Notes: generated by a model not told the origin, from the sequence alone. A DNA stretch of 45,555 nucleotides from Bacteriovoracaceae bacterium (GCA_947377285.1 CANCFT010000031.1:1-45555), one strand, 5' to 3'. Positions 37,160-45,169 are shown, counted from the stretch's first letter. Program-made: numbers and translations.

Positions 37160-37386
37160 TAAAAATCGTCCCTCTTTTGCATTTCAGGTTGATTTCTCTC
37201 ATTCATAAAATCATCAGAAAATTTTTTAATACTGCTTCTGAATGCGAACAGTGATTTGGCAATTGGTAGGATTAAAATACCATCACCATATTTTTGGACA
37301 CTCACTTCATCTTCATTAAATCTAAATTCTTTTGGCAGGCGGACTGCTTGGCTCTGTCCATTCATAAAAATTTTTGCTTTTTTCAT
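37159..37386 (-). CDS. vapB: VapB-type AbrB-like antitoxin
   Basis: 75 residues from the ATG at 37386, chosen because AAGGAGG lies 6 bases before it; a longer in-frame reading would run through the operator. The N-terminus (KAKIFMNGQSQAVRLPKEFRFNEDEV) is a swapped-hairpin AbrB/SpoVT DNA-binding domain. The C-terminal tail (FAFRSSIKKFSDDFMNERNQ) should wrap the toxin. It binds the palindromic operator upstream and represses its own operon. It is paired with vapC in a one-base overlap. Confidence 0.9.
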   Translation of the reverse strand: MKKAKIFMNGQSQAVRLPKEFRFNEDEVSVQKYGDGILILPIAKSLFAFRSSIKKFSDDFMNERNQPEMQKRDDF

Positions 37387-37399
37387 ATGAGCCTCCTTA

Positions 37400-37435
37400 C
37401 TTGATAGTATATGTTTAAAAGTATATATTATCAAG
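37400..37435. promoter_or_regulatory. Palindromic vapBC operator
   Basis: CTTGATAGTATAT (37400-37412) and ATATATTATCAAG (37423-37435) are 13-bp inverted arms with one mismatch and a 10-base spacer, immediately upstream of the vapB ribosome site. The position and two-fold symmetry match a VapBC autoregulatory operator overlapping the promoter. Confidence 0.7.
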
Positions 37436-37556
37436 GTGCTTTTAAATAATGTGAATTATAGCGATTTTATGCGCAAGCATTTAAGCTAATCTGCTGCTGA
37501 CCTTTAATAATTGGCTACTAATAAGCTACTTTGTATTTAAATCTGGCGATTACAAG

Positions 37557-37583
37557 TGCGTACGCATTGAGGTACACTAGTGT
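37557..37583. promoter_or_regulatory. Twin-palindrome operator and promoter of the Phd/RelE-like module
   Basis: Two perfect 10-bp palindromes, TGCGTACGCA (37557-37566) and ACACTAGTGT (37574-37583), have centres 17 bases apart, upstream of the antitoxin ATG. A candidate promoter (TTACAA at 37550, TACACT at 37573, 17-base spacing) places one palindrome between the boxes and one over the -10. Phd/YefM antitoxins bind such paired palindromes. Confidence 0.6.
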
Positions 37584-37599
37584 TAACAGAGGAGTTCCT

Positions 37600-37899
37600 A
37601 TGGATAATACAAACTCAAGAACATTTAGAACGAAGCTTAGTGAGTTTTTTGATATTGCGGCCAAAAAGCCTGTGGCCATCGCACGTGGAAGTGATCGCTT
37701 TGTATTAATGAATGAAAATGAATATCTAAATTTAAAAGCTGAAGTGCTTTCACTTCAGCGAAATCTTATCTCTATGCTTGAAGTTCGGAGTGGCAAGTCA
37801 GAGACATTTACTAACTCTGAAGAACATTTTGGAGAGATATTTGATAACATTTCTGCTAAAGCAAAAAAGAAACACAAAGTGAAAAAAGCAGCAAAGTGA
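37600..37899 (+). CDS. Phd/YefM-type antitoxin
   Basis: 99 residues from the ATG at 37600, preceded by GAGGAG 6-11 bases upstream; the earlier in-frame ATG at 37531 lies ahead of the operator and is unlikely. The N-terminus reads SRTFRTKLSEFFDIAAKKPVAIARGSDRFVLMNENEYLNL: the Phd strand-helix-strand pattern with a conserved -RG-x4-VLM- and EY segment. The C-terminal tail is highly basic (KAKKKHKVKKAAK). It should repress its own promoter and neutralise the toxin that follows. The toxin ATG begins directly after the stop, so translation is coupled. Confidence 0.82.
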   Translation: MDNTNSRTFRTKLSEFFDIAAKKPVAIARGSDRFVLMNENEYLNLKAEVLSLQRNLISMLEVRSGKSETFTNSEEHFGEIFDNISAKAKKKHKVKKAAK

Positions 37900-38223
37900 A
37901 TGATCAAACTTAGAGCGGCAGAAGAGGGAAGAGATCCTGATCAACTTGAAAAAGACTTCAAGAAAGATTTTCTAAAAGCTATCTCACATATTCAGACCAA
38001 TCCTTTTATCTATTCGTCTTATGGCCTTAATAATCCCACAAGAAGAGCTGTTTTTTTTCATGGGAATTATATTATCGATTATCAATTGATTCCTACTCAA
38101 TTAAATTCTAAAGAAGATGTTGAAGAAGTTATTTTTACTTCATTAGTGCCGGCCCTTTCTGATCGTTTTCATGGAGCTTATGAAGGTTTAGAGGTCTATG
38201 AGTTGGATGATGACAAAGAGTAA
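37900..38223 (+). CDS. RelE/ParE-superfamily toxin
   Basis: 107 residues. The helical start (DQLEKDFKKDFLKAISHIQTNPF) is followed by the beta-sheet core with TRRAVFFHGNYIIDYQLI and EEVIFTSLVPA, the profile of RelE/ParE proteins (NPF-x-Y, then basic residues and F-x-Y-x-I-Y-like strand). RelE types cut mRNA on the ribosome, ParE types poison gyrase; which applies here is unknown. It starts right after the antitoxin stop (TGA ATG). The C-terminus is acidic (ELDDDKE). Confidence 0.75.
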   Translation: MIKLRAAEEGRDPDQLEKDFKKDFLKAISHIQTNPFIYSSYGLNNPTRRAVFFHGNYIIDYQLIPTQLNSKEDVEEVIFTSLVPALSDRFHGAYEGLEVYELDDDKE

Positions 38224-38483
38224 TGGTGCCATCACTTCTTGAGTGTAACATTCAGGTTGTTTTAGGTTCTAGCGTCACCTGAAAGTAACATTAGCGAAGT
38301 TTAGATCGAGTCGCTATGTTAATGATCAACAAAGCTAAGAGATTCAAAATATTGGACAGTTATAAAGTTTAAATTAAAAATTCAGTTGAGCCTCGATCAT
38401 CTTTGATAGTTGATCTTTTGTTTTAGGTATTTTGTATTCCAGTTATATCATTGAAAATCCGATAAAATATCATTGGAGACTTC

Positions 38484-39134
38484 ATGAATCAAATGATGAT
38501 TTTTTGTTCAATATTTTTAAGTTTGTTTGCTACGAACGCTATTGCAAATGATAAATATCTTTTTTTACTTGGTGGTAGTGGTGAACCTGCTGGAGATCAA
38601 ACTATTTTTGATGAAGATGTAAAAATTATGAGTAATTTTGTAGAAAATTCTAATTGGAAGTCTGAGGCATTGTTTGATGGTGGCCATAAGGGTACAGAGG
38701 ATCTTGTTAACTCTACCTTCAAGAATCATTCTAAAGAATTCAGCAAGAAAAACATCGATGATCTTTTAAAAAAACTAATCCTCGATATTAATACTGGAAA
38801 AATTAAAAAAGATGACCAATTACTTATAGCAATAAGCAACCATGGATGGCCTAAAGAACCAACAGAGAAAAGTCATTCATTATCTTTAACTAAGGATGAA
38901 AAGTATTCTATGGATAATTTCTCATCGCTTGCAAAATTGGCCGACAAAAAAGGCATCAAGTTGGCATTTATTGATAGCAGTTGTTACTCTGGAGCGACTC
39001 AATATTTTAAAAATATTAGCTCAAATGTATGTGCTATAAGTGTTACTGGTCCAGATAAGCTCAGTCAGGGAAGTGTGATGTGGAAGAAATTTTTTACAAA
39101 TACTGCTCACAGTGATAAAAACCTAGAAGAATAA
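38484..39134 (+). CDS. Secreted caspase-like cysteine protease, cut short by in-frame TAA
   Basis: Signal peptide (1-22, ATNAIAN), then a caspase-like (clan CD) alpha/beta domain. The YLFLLGGSGE strand is followed by the dyad His120 (AISNHGWP) and Cys167 (FIDSSCYSGAT), the H-G ... C-x-S-G pattern of C13/C14-type peptidases. The frame ends at TAA 39132-39134, and the same frame continues open as HLDGVRTEFASNFP for a further 264 codons. The catalytic dyad lies before the stop, so a short active form remains possible, but the original protein was probably about 480 residues. GGAGA 7-11 bases upstream supports the start. Confidence 0.75.
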   Translation: MNQMMIFCSIFLSLFATNAIANDKYLFLLGGSGEPAGDQTIFDEDVKIMSNFVENSNWKSEALFDGGHKGTEDLVNSTFKNHSKEFSKKNIDDLLKKLILDINTGKIKKDDQLLIAISNHGWPKEPTEKSHSLSLTKDEKYSMDNFSSLAKLADKKGIKLAFIDSSCYSGATQYFKNISSNVCAISVTGPDKLSQGSVMWKKFFTNTAHSDKNLEE

Positions 39135-39926
39135 CATCTAGACGGTGTTCGTACTGAATTTGCTTCAAACTTCCCGATGATTTCTACAAAAGAGAGCGAA
39201 ATCGCTGCAGGAAAATTACAAGAATTAATCACTCCATATTTGTACTCTAATCATGTAGACGCAATAGATGCTTTAAATTATGGAGTAACAGATCTGGGGT
39301 ACAAAGATCCCGGACTCGATTTATTTATAAAATTAAATGATGATTGTGTTAGTTGCTTTGTAGAAAAACAGGATAAAAATTTTAAAGTTTTAGTAGATCA
39401 GCTAAATAGCTTGTCAAAAGTTGCTAAGGATCAAGTCAATATAAAAAACCTAATCACACTACTTCGTGAATACAATGAATATTTAAAGGACTACTACCGT
39501 ATACGTAAAGGCTATATCTCGGCCAAAAATGAAATTACTAAAATTATAAAAAAAGACTTCCCTGATTATGAAAAAAAAATACAACCATTCGATATACTGA
39601 TTGATGACTTTGATGTTGTATCTAAAAATATTAAATTCCAACAATCAATAGCAAAAACTGATGAAGATAAAAAAAACTGGGAAGAATCCGAGAAATGGTT
39701 AAACAATTTAAAAACTGTCCAGTCGCAAATAAAAAGTAAATTATCAGTAGATTCTCAAGAAAAGTTAAATGTACTCAAATTATTCTATGATAATGATAAA
39801 ATAAATAAGAGTGAAGATTATGCTTTCGAAATAAGAAATAATATTAGAGACATTTATACTAATTCTTATGAAGAAGTAATGGAAAAATCTAAAAAAACGA
39901 ATCCATGTAGAGACTTTAAACTTTAA
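39135..39926 (+). pseudogene. C-terminal half of the caspase-like gene, separated by TAA
   Basis: Continuous with the preceding frame after the single stop at 39132. It begins HLDGVRTEFASNFPM, with a possible internal restart at ATG 39177 that has no ribosome site. The content is mostly helical and charged with one CVSC-like pair (DDCVSCFVEKQ) and ends KTNPCRDFKL. It reads as the accessory C-terminal domain of the protease. Either a nonsense mutation or a sequencing error split the gene. No separate function is likely. Confidence 0.65.
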
Positions 39927-39934
39927 AAGGAACT

Positions 39935-40312
39935 ATGAAATTATTTATTTTGATATTCTCAATATTCTGTCTATCATCGAACACCAATGCTGCTGATCCA
40001 TGTGGCATTTAGATATTACATGGTATTTTCAATAAATCTGCTGATCCAATAACTAACTCTATATACATCGTTAATAAAGGTACTAAATCAGAAATAAATT
40101 TTAGAGTTAAGAAGCCCCTCGATTTAGTTAAATTATCACTAAGTGATTCAAAGCCAACCTCTATCAAGGTTAAAATTTTAACAAAAATGGACAATACGTA
40201 TGGTGAAATTGATGAAGTGCAGGCGACTGATCCAAGATTTATAAATCCCTTAAATAAAGGAACTTTAAATATGATTTTAGTAGAACCACTTAAATGCTTA
40301 ACGGAACCATGA
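39935..40312 (+). pseudogene. Small secreted-protein gene with in-frame TAG at codon 26
   Basis: Eight bases after the protease frame, AAGGA precedes an ATG that opens a signal peptide (MKLFILIFSIFCLSS, ending NAADPCGI). The frame meets TAG at 40010-40012, then stays open for 99 more codons (ILHGIFNKSADPITNS ... VEPLKCLTEP) to TGA at 40310. The uninterrupted product would be a 125-codon secreted protein with at least two Cys in the mature part. It was likely co-transcribed with the protease and has decayed with it. Confidence 0.65.
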
Positions 40313-40372
40313 CTCTAAACCACTGATCAAGATCTCGGCACTCAAATTAAAACGCAAAGACTTACGATAGCA

Positions 40373-40396
40373 GGCTCCATTTTTGGAGCCTTTTTC
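40373..40396 (+). terminator. Rho-independent terminator
   Basis: GGCTCC, a six-base loop, GGAGCC, then T5 and more pyrimidines. It lies 60 bases after the protease operon's last stop and should end that transcript. Confidence 0.75.
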
Positions 40397-40430
40397 TTTT
40401 TTGTGATGAATGGCTAAGACTTTCCATTCA

Positions 40431-40452
40431 AACCTCAAAAAATGAGGTTTTT
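40431..40452 (+). terminator. Second hairpin, possible terminator
   Basis: AACCTCA and TGAGGTT pair around an A5 loop and are followed by T3C. It is weaker than the hairpin at 40373 and may be a back-up or a remnant. It falls in a 238-base gap with no gene. Confidence 0.4.
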
Positions 40453-40550
40453 CAGCCATTTGAACTGAATCGCAAGCAATTGGCAACACATGAGTCAGAA
40501 TTTATCTATTAATTTGTTGAACAATTTTTTAGTAATACTATGATTTAATT

Positions 40551-40856
40551 ATGCATGAGTTAGAACTTTATTTGTTAGAAATCTCAGTTAATACTTGGTG
40601 TGAGTTTTTAGAGAAAAATGGCTATAATAACTTTTCTAATATTATTAAAAAATCCTTTCAATCTTCGATTAATTCTTTTGGTGGCAGTCCTAAAGTAAGA
40701 TATGAAGGTCTACTAAAATTCCAAGATAATTTTAATGGTGGTATGGGATCGATTAATGACTTATTAATTGATGACGCCTTACTTCGAAAAGTCGTCGAAA
40801 CTGAGAGAGATTTATTAATTAAGAAATATTATAGTATTCTCTATCCACGCAGATAG
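40551..40856 (+). CDS. Small cytosolic protein (101 aa), GGMGS-N-DL motif
   Basis: No signal peptide or membrane helix. A helical N-terminus (LELYLLEISVNTWCEFLEKNGY) leads to FNGGMGSINDLLI, a motif I associate with a family of small uncharacterised proteins (DUF6966-like) sometimes found among immunity or toxin-linked genes. That link is weak and from memory of the family. The start has no clear ribosome site. It is followed by remnants of another gene. Confidence 0.5.
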   Translation: MHELELYLLEISVNTWCEFLEKNGYNNFSNIIKKSFQSSINSFGGSPKVRYEGLLKFQDNFNGGMGSINDLLIDDALLRKVVETERDLLIKKYYSILYPRR

Positions 40857-40876
40857 TGATCACTAAGATTTATTAG

Positions 40877-41056
40877 ATTTTTGGGCCACAATCTTTAATA
40901 AAAATTAAAATATACATTGATGAAGATTCGCAATACAAAAATGCTCCTAAGTTCATTAAAGTCTCCGGGTATTATGTAATTGGTAATGGGTTGCTAGATC
41001 TTTAAGGTACAAAATGCGAAGAAATCATGAAGCTTCAAGCACTTATTAATCGTTAG
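40877..41056 (+). pseudogene. Gene fragment with in-frame stop
   Basis: The frame is open without a start codon, reads IKIYIDEDSQYKNAPKFIKV and SGYYVIGNGLLDL, meets TAA at 41003-41005 and then continues in frame (GTKCEEIMKLQALINR) to TAG at 41054. It looks like the 3' end of a decayed gene. No family recognised. Confidence 0.4.
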
Positions 41057-41059
41057 ATT

Positions 41060-41965
41060 TTAATTTTGGGAAATATGTTGAAAAATGATGGGTTCTACCC
41101 AATCAATAAAAGCTTTAACTCTTTTTGCAACAAATCTTTTTTGTGGAAAGACAATTTTAATACTCATTGATTGAGGTTTGTATTTCGGAAGTAGTTCAAC
41201 TAATTCTCCTGATTTAATTTGATTTCTAATTCCAGGGAGAGGATTTTGACAAATCCCTAATCCCGCGACACAGGCAGCCTTGTATGCATCAACGCTTGCA
41301 ACAGTGATAATACTTTTCATTTTTATTTCTTTATTTTTTTCGCCATCAAAATATTCGAAGCCCTCAGGCTTGCTTCCGAAAGTATGAACGTATTGGATAA
41401 GACGATGATTTTTTAAATCATCTAAGTTTTTAGGTTTTCCAAATGCTTTTATATATGATGGACTGGCCAAATTCACTATTGGTAATTCACCAATTATTTG
41501 TTCGATTAATCCAGGATCGGAATTTCCTCCTGCACGAATAGAGCAATCAATACCTTCCCGAATTAAATCTAATTTACGATCAGAGCCGACTAGTTCAATT
41601 TCAACTTCTGGGTAGAGCTTTAAAAAAGTTGGGAGTCTTGGAATGACGATTTCACGGGCCATGCCGTTGGTCATATCAACTCTTATTTTTCCTTTGATAT
41701 GACTTTTCCCAACTTGAAACATTGATTCCATTTCATCGACGTCACTTAGGATGTCTTTACAACGTTCAAAAAAAGAAAGCCCTTCAGTTGTAAGCTCAAC
41801 TGATCTTGTCGTTCGATTTAATAATTTCACCTGTGCAACATACTCTAATTCCTGAATTGCCGTCGTCGCCGTGGCCTTTGGTATATTTAAAACTTCTGCT
41901 GCTTTTGTAAAGCTTTGAAGCTCGGCTACTTTAACAAATATTTTCATTGAATTGTACTTATCCAT
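41060..41965 (-). CDS. LysR-family transcriptional regulator
   Basis: 301 residues. The N-terminal winged HTH reads MKIFVKVAELQSFTKAAEVLNIPKATATTAIQELE... LLNRTTRSVELTTEG, the classical LysR start. The periplasmic-binding-protein-like effector domain (about 90-295) includes GKIRVDMTNGMAREIVIPRLPTF and GLGICQNPLPGIRNQI. The gene is divergent from an SDR reductase, and two related palindromic sites lie in between, so it probably controls that reductase and itself. The CrgA/DsdC-like group that often sits beside SDR genes is a good match. The effector is unknown. GAG 8-10 bases upstream serves as a weak ribosome site. Confidence 0.92.
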   Translation of the reverse strand: MDKYNSMKIFVKVAELQSFTKAAEVLNIPKATATTAIQELEYVAQVKLLNRTTRSVELTTEGLSFFERCKDILSDVDEMESMFQVGKSHIKGKIRVDMTNGMAREIVIPRLPTFLKLYPEVEIELVGSDRKLDLIREGIDCSIRAGGNSDPGLIEQIIGELPIVNLASPSYIKAFGKPKNLDDLKNHRLIQYVHTFGSKPEGFEYFDGEKNKEIKMKSIITVASVDAYKAACVAGLGICQNPLPGIRNQIKSGELVELLPKYKPQSMSIKIVFPQKRFVAKRVKAFIDWVEPIIFQHISQN

Positions 41966-41979
41966 CTCATTCTCGATTG

Positions 41980-42024
41980 TTCGTAAATAACGAATAGTGA
42001 GTTCACTTAATCGTTATTTATCTA
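41980..42024. promoter_or_regulatory. Two related LysR operator sites
   Basis: TTCGT-N5-ACGAA at 41980-41994 is a perfect 15-bp dyad of the T-N11-A LysR type. At 42010-42020, ATCGTTATTTA matches 10 of 11 bases of the same site read from the other strand. The two lie 30 bases apart in the divergent promoter, so they suit the recognition and activation sites of a LysR regulator. Confidence 0.65.
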
Positions 42025-42076
42025 TATTTATAAACAGTCTAAAATAGTCTTTATGAAACAACAAGTAGGAGTAAAT

Positions 42077-42823
42077 ATGAAAATTGCAATTGTTACTGGA
42101 GCCAGTCGAGGAATTGGAAAAAGTATCGCTTTAAATATAGCAAAGCGTGGAGTTGGAGTCATCCTAACATATAATGGGCATAGCGAGGAAGGGCAAGCAG
42201 TTGCTGAAGAAATAAAAAAACTTGGCGGCAAGGCGGTTGCTTTAAAGTTTGATTCTTCAATGACTAATACTTGTAATGAATTTGCTAATGAAGTGAAAAA
42301 AAACTTAGAGCAGTATTTTGGAAGTAATTCATTTGATTATTTAGTAAACAATGCTGGTATCTCAGGGGCAAGAGGTCCGATATTAGAAACGACTGAAGAA
42401 CAGTTTGATGAATTAGTTAATATTAATTTAAAAGGGCCATATTTTTTAACTCAAAAATTAGTTCCGCTAATGGCCGATGGTGGACATATTATCAATATCT
42501 CTTCTGGACTCACTCGTTTTTCTTACCCGAATGTTGCTGTTTATGGATCATTGAAATGTGCCCTTGAAGGATTCACTCGCTATTTTGCAAAAGAATTTGC
42601 CAGCCGAAAAATTCGAGCAAATTCCGTTGCTCCAGGTGCAATTGATACTGACTTTGGAGGGGGCAAAGATCCCATGATGAAAAAAGGCATTGCTGAAATA
42701 ACAGCTCTTGGAAAAATAGGCGAAGCAGAAGATGTTGGTGTCTTTGTCGCTAGTCTTTTAAGTGACGATAGTCGTTTTTTAAATGGACAACGAATTGAAG
42801 TATCAGGTGGGATTTATATTTAA
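42077..42823 (+). CDS. SDR-family NAD(P)-dependent oxidoreductase
   Basis: 248 residues from ATG 42077, chosen for TAGGAG 6-11 bases upstream; an ATG eight codons earlier has no ribosome site. It has TGASRGIG (coenzyme loop), NNAG, catalytic Ser in INISS, and Tyr-x3-Lys in VYGSLKCALEG, followed by VAPGAIDTDF and the ending NGQRIEVSGGIY. All classical SDR catalytic residues are intact. A likely 3-ketoacyl reductase or sugar/xenobiotic carbonyl reductase; substrate unknown. It is divergent from the LysR regulator, which probably activates or represses it. A terminator follows at 42901. Confidence 0.93.
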   Translation: MKIAIVTGASRGIGKSIALNIAKRGVGVILTYNGHSEEGQAVAEEIKKLGGKAVALKFDSSMTNTCNEFANEVKKNLEQYFGSNSFDYLVNNAGISGARGPILETTEEQFDELVNINLKGPYFLTQKLVPLMADGGHIINISSGLTRFSYPNVAVYGSLKCALEGFTRYFAKEFASRKIRANSVAPGAIDTDFGGGKDPMMKKGIAEITALGKIGEAEDVGVFVASLLSDDSRFLNGQRIEVSGGIYI

Positions 42824-42900
42824 TAAGATCTTTAATTATTCAAGTCTTAAAATCTCTAGAATAAATATTTAATTTAGATTCGATACCTATATTTCAAACG

Positions 42901-42933
42901 AACAAGGGCCAAATTTCTGGCCCTTGTTTTTAA
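42901..42933 (+). terminator. Rho-independent terminator after the SDR gene
   Basis: AACAAGGGCCA and TGGCCCTTGTT form an 11-bp perfect stem with a six-base loop, then T3. It lies 77 bases after the SDR stop and is strong. Confidence 0.85.
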
Positions 42934-43013
42934 TTCTTCGCGATTATTTTTAAACTTTTATTCGATGATCAGTGATTTTGACTAGCTTTCTGAAACTGGG
43001 GAGGCGCTCACCT

Positions 43014-43376
43014 TTATCTCTCACATACAAACCTAGCTTTAGTTTCTACTTTTATCCAAGTTTTTGCCCCCTCAGTAATTTCAGAGGTCACTGCCGCCTT
43101 CCAATCGGAGTTTCGAATATTTTTGAATCCGCAGTGTCTATCTCTATTGGCGGCTTGTTGTGCGTTTGACTGTGCCTGATCTACCATCTCTTCATAACTT
43201 TGGTTGCAAGTCTTAAGGCAGTAAGCTATTCCGCTATTATATGAAAACTGACCAACGGGGGAATCGTCTGAACAGTAGCCCCACTTATCATATTCGTCAG
43301 ATTGGCATTTTGGCTGAAATGCTGCGAAAGACGTCGACGAGGCCATAAGAATTAAAGCAAAAAATAGATTTTTCAT
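43014..43376 (-). CDS. Small Cys-rich secreted protein (120 aa)
   Basis: Signal peptide (1-18, SSTSFA), then a mature chain with seven Cys (PKCQ, GYCSDD, AYCLKTCNQ, RHCGF, FVCER), suggesting disulfides. AGGAGATC precedes the ATG. The last residues FVCER end the protein. No family recognised. It resembles the other small secreted proteins of this window in style. Confidence 0.75.
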   Translation of the reverse strand: MKNLFFALILMASSTSFAAFQPKCQSDEYDKWGYCSDDSPVGQFSYNSGIAYCLKTCNQSYEEMVDQAQSNAQQAANRDRHCGFKNIRNSDWKAAVTSEITEGAKTWIKVETKARFVCER

Positions 43377-43484
43377 AAAGATCTCCTATTGAGTTGGGAC
43401 CAATTTAATAGTATTGATACCTAGAAGCAAATAGAAAGATAAAAGGATCATTAGTAGATACTTTTAAATGAAAAAGAGGCTAAA

Positions 43485-44261
43485 ATGAAAATGAAGTTCG
43501 CTCCACAAGACAATGACCTCAGAAACAACAAGGACTTAAAATCCATCTTAATAGTACTCAAAGGACAACTTAAGGCCAAAGGATTTACCTACGCTGATCT
43601 TGCCATGTACTTGGAAGTTTCCGAAGTTACAGTGAAGCGTATCCTAACGGGGAGAAGTCTTTCGCTAAGATCTATCATGGCCATTTGTGACTTTCTAAAT
43701 ATAACGTTCCTAGATATGGCGAGTTTGGCAAAAATGCAAAGTGGTCATGAAGTTTATGTTCTGAATTCTGAACAAGATAAATTTTTTGCAGCCAATCCTC
43801 ATTGCTACATCATTTTTATCAACTTGTACCGTCGCACATCGGTTGAAAAAGTTATGGCCGACTGGAATTTAACTGAAAAAAGTTTTTTTAATCTTTTACG
43901 TACTTTTGAAAAACTAAAATTGATCGATCTCTATTCAAATAACTATTTTAAATTTAAGATGTCTGGATTAGTGCGCGTACCACAAGGATATCTTAGCAAA
44001 GTTCTAGTGAAATATGATCAGAAGTTTCTACAGTATATTCATGAATCTTCGGGCAATAATAAAAATCGTATTTTCCAAAGTTCTGAAGTACTACTTTCCC
44101 CCAATCACATTGAAGAATTTAAAGCTGTCATGATTAAAACCATAAAGGAATTTAACGACAATGCTTACTTTGATGAGACGATGATACCTCAAAGTAAAAC
44201 TCAATCAGTTCGTCTTCTTGTTGCTTTTTCCCCTTACGAAAGTGATTGGAAACAGAATTAA
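43485..44261 (+). CDS. XRE-type HTH transcription regulator
   Basis: 258 residues. An N-terminal HTH_3-like domain lies at about 18-75: TYADLAMYLEVSEVTVKRILTGRSLSLRSIMAICDFLNITFLDMASL. A winged-helix-like second domain (about 95-160: VEKVMADWNLTEKSFFNLLRTFEKLKLIDLYSNNYFKFKM) and a C-terminal helical domain follow. GAGG lies 5-8 bases before the ATG. It is unlike single-domain phage repressors in length, and its ligand or partner is unknown. It is divergent from the small Cys-rich secreted gene, which it may control. Confidence 0.8.
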   Translation: MKMKFAPQDNDLRNNKDLKSILIVLKGQLKAKGFTYADLAMYLEVSEVTVKRILTGRSLSLRSIMAICDFLNITFLDMASLAKMQSGHEVYVLNSEQDKFFAANPHCYIIFINLYRRTSVEKVMADWNLTEKSFFNLLRTFEKLKLIDLYSNNYFKFKMSGLVRVPQGYLSKVLVKYDQKFLQYIHESSGNNKNRIFQSSEVLLSPNHIEEFKAVMIKTIKEFNDNAYFDETMIPQSKTQSVRLLVAFSPYESDWKQN

Positions 44262-44288
44262 GTCTTTTGATCAAAAACTAAAAAAGGG

Positions 44289-44305
44289 CAAGCTTTTTAA
44301 GCTTG
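44289..44305. terminator. Short perfect hairpin between convergent genes
   Basis: CAAGCTT and AAGCTTG pair around a T3 loop, 27 bases after the regulator stop and 64 bases before the hydrolase stop. There is no clear T-run, so terminator function is uncertain. Confidence 0.3.
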
Positions 44306-44369
44306 GCTATCGATATTGTATTTAAATTCTTGGCTCTAAATTTTATCGGTAGTGGTCTTTTTTAGTGTT

Positions 44370-45056
44370 TTAGAGAAAGCTTCCTTTTAGGATTTTGTAA
44401 ATTTGCATTCTTCCACTACTTAGTAAGAAAGGAAAATGTCCTGCATTTGGAATTTGATAATCCATTATAGCACTATTATAAGAACTAAATGTTTTAGATA
44501 CACGAGCAGGGAAACGTACATCTTTTTCTCCAAAAATATTGAAGACAGGTATTTTTAGCGACTTTAATAATGGCGTTACATCATATTTTTCTAGATAGCT
44601 GTGCTTAATACTATTAAAAGTTTCTTCTGAAAAAGTGTCCCATGTTTTATCTAGAATAGTTTCTCCTAGATCAACTTCTTCTGGTGTAAGAAAAATTTGT
44701 TCAGGTTCAGCGTTCTCTAATCCAAGGGCTTCCAATTCTTTGTAATATTCATCTTTCCAATGCTTATCACTAAGCCCGGTGCTCATAATAACTAGTCCGG
44801 ATAATTTAGACTGATTTCTTCCTGCATATTCTGTAGCAAGAACAGCTCCCCATGAATGCCCAAGAAGAATAATTTTACCAGAAATGGAACTGACAATTTC
44901 ATCTAGTTGAAAAAGCATATTTTCAATTTTTATTTCAGGTCCACGTACTTGATCATAAAATATGCATTCAAAGTCGTTTTTAAGTTCTTCAAAAAACGGT
45001 TTTAGATAGTCCTGAAATCCCGGACCTCCATGTAAAAAAATTATAGTAGGTTTCAT
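44370..45056 (-). CDS. Alpha/beta hydrolase, prolyl-aminopeptidase-like
   Basis: 228 residues. The oxyanion motif HGGPG lies at 9-13, the nucleophile elbow is GHSWGA with Ser68, the acid is Asp179 (GEKDVRFP) and the base is His207 (NAGHFP). HGGPG with GHSWG is typical of the proline iminopeptidase (S33) branch. It is shorter than that family's usual 300, mainly in the lid. It is cytoplasmic. No operon partner is evident; the next gene on the same strand is the small secreted gene at 45246. The catalytic triad is clear, the substrate unknown. Confidence 0.9.
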   Translation of the reverse strand: MKPTIIFLHGGPGFQDYLKPFFEELKNDFECIFYDQVRGPEIKIENMLFQLDEIVSSISGKIILLGHSWGAVLATEYAGRNQSKLSGLVIMSTGLSDKHWKDEYYKELEALGLENAEPEQIFLTPEEVDLGETILDKTWDTFSEETFNSIKHSYLEKYDVTPLLKSLKIPVFNIFGEKDVRFPARVSKTFSSYNSAIMDYQIPNAGHFPFLLSSGRMQIYKILKGSFL

Positions 45057-45169
45057 TAGCTAAACTTAAACTATCAGCAAATGTTTAGCAAGTTATCGAG
45101 TATTCATGGGTAATACCTGCGGAACTCTTGAAATCATATAAAGTCTTAGCTTTTAAGCGCAAAACTAAT

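Noticed and set aside
35057..38484. Identical TGGAGACTTCA leader before the genes at 35069 and 38484
   Set aside because: Eleven bases, mostly a ribosome-binding sequence; chance or common leader style explains it.
38484..40312. Stop-codon reassignment or selenocysteine/pyrrolysine insertion
   Set aside because: The interrupting codons are TAA and TAG, not TGA, no SECIS-like hairpin was seen after them, and many intact genes here end with TAA or TAG.
40298..40489. 63-residue minus-strand frame
   Set aside because: It overlaps two hairpins of terminator type and has no ribosome site or recognisable domain.
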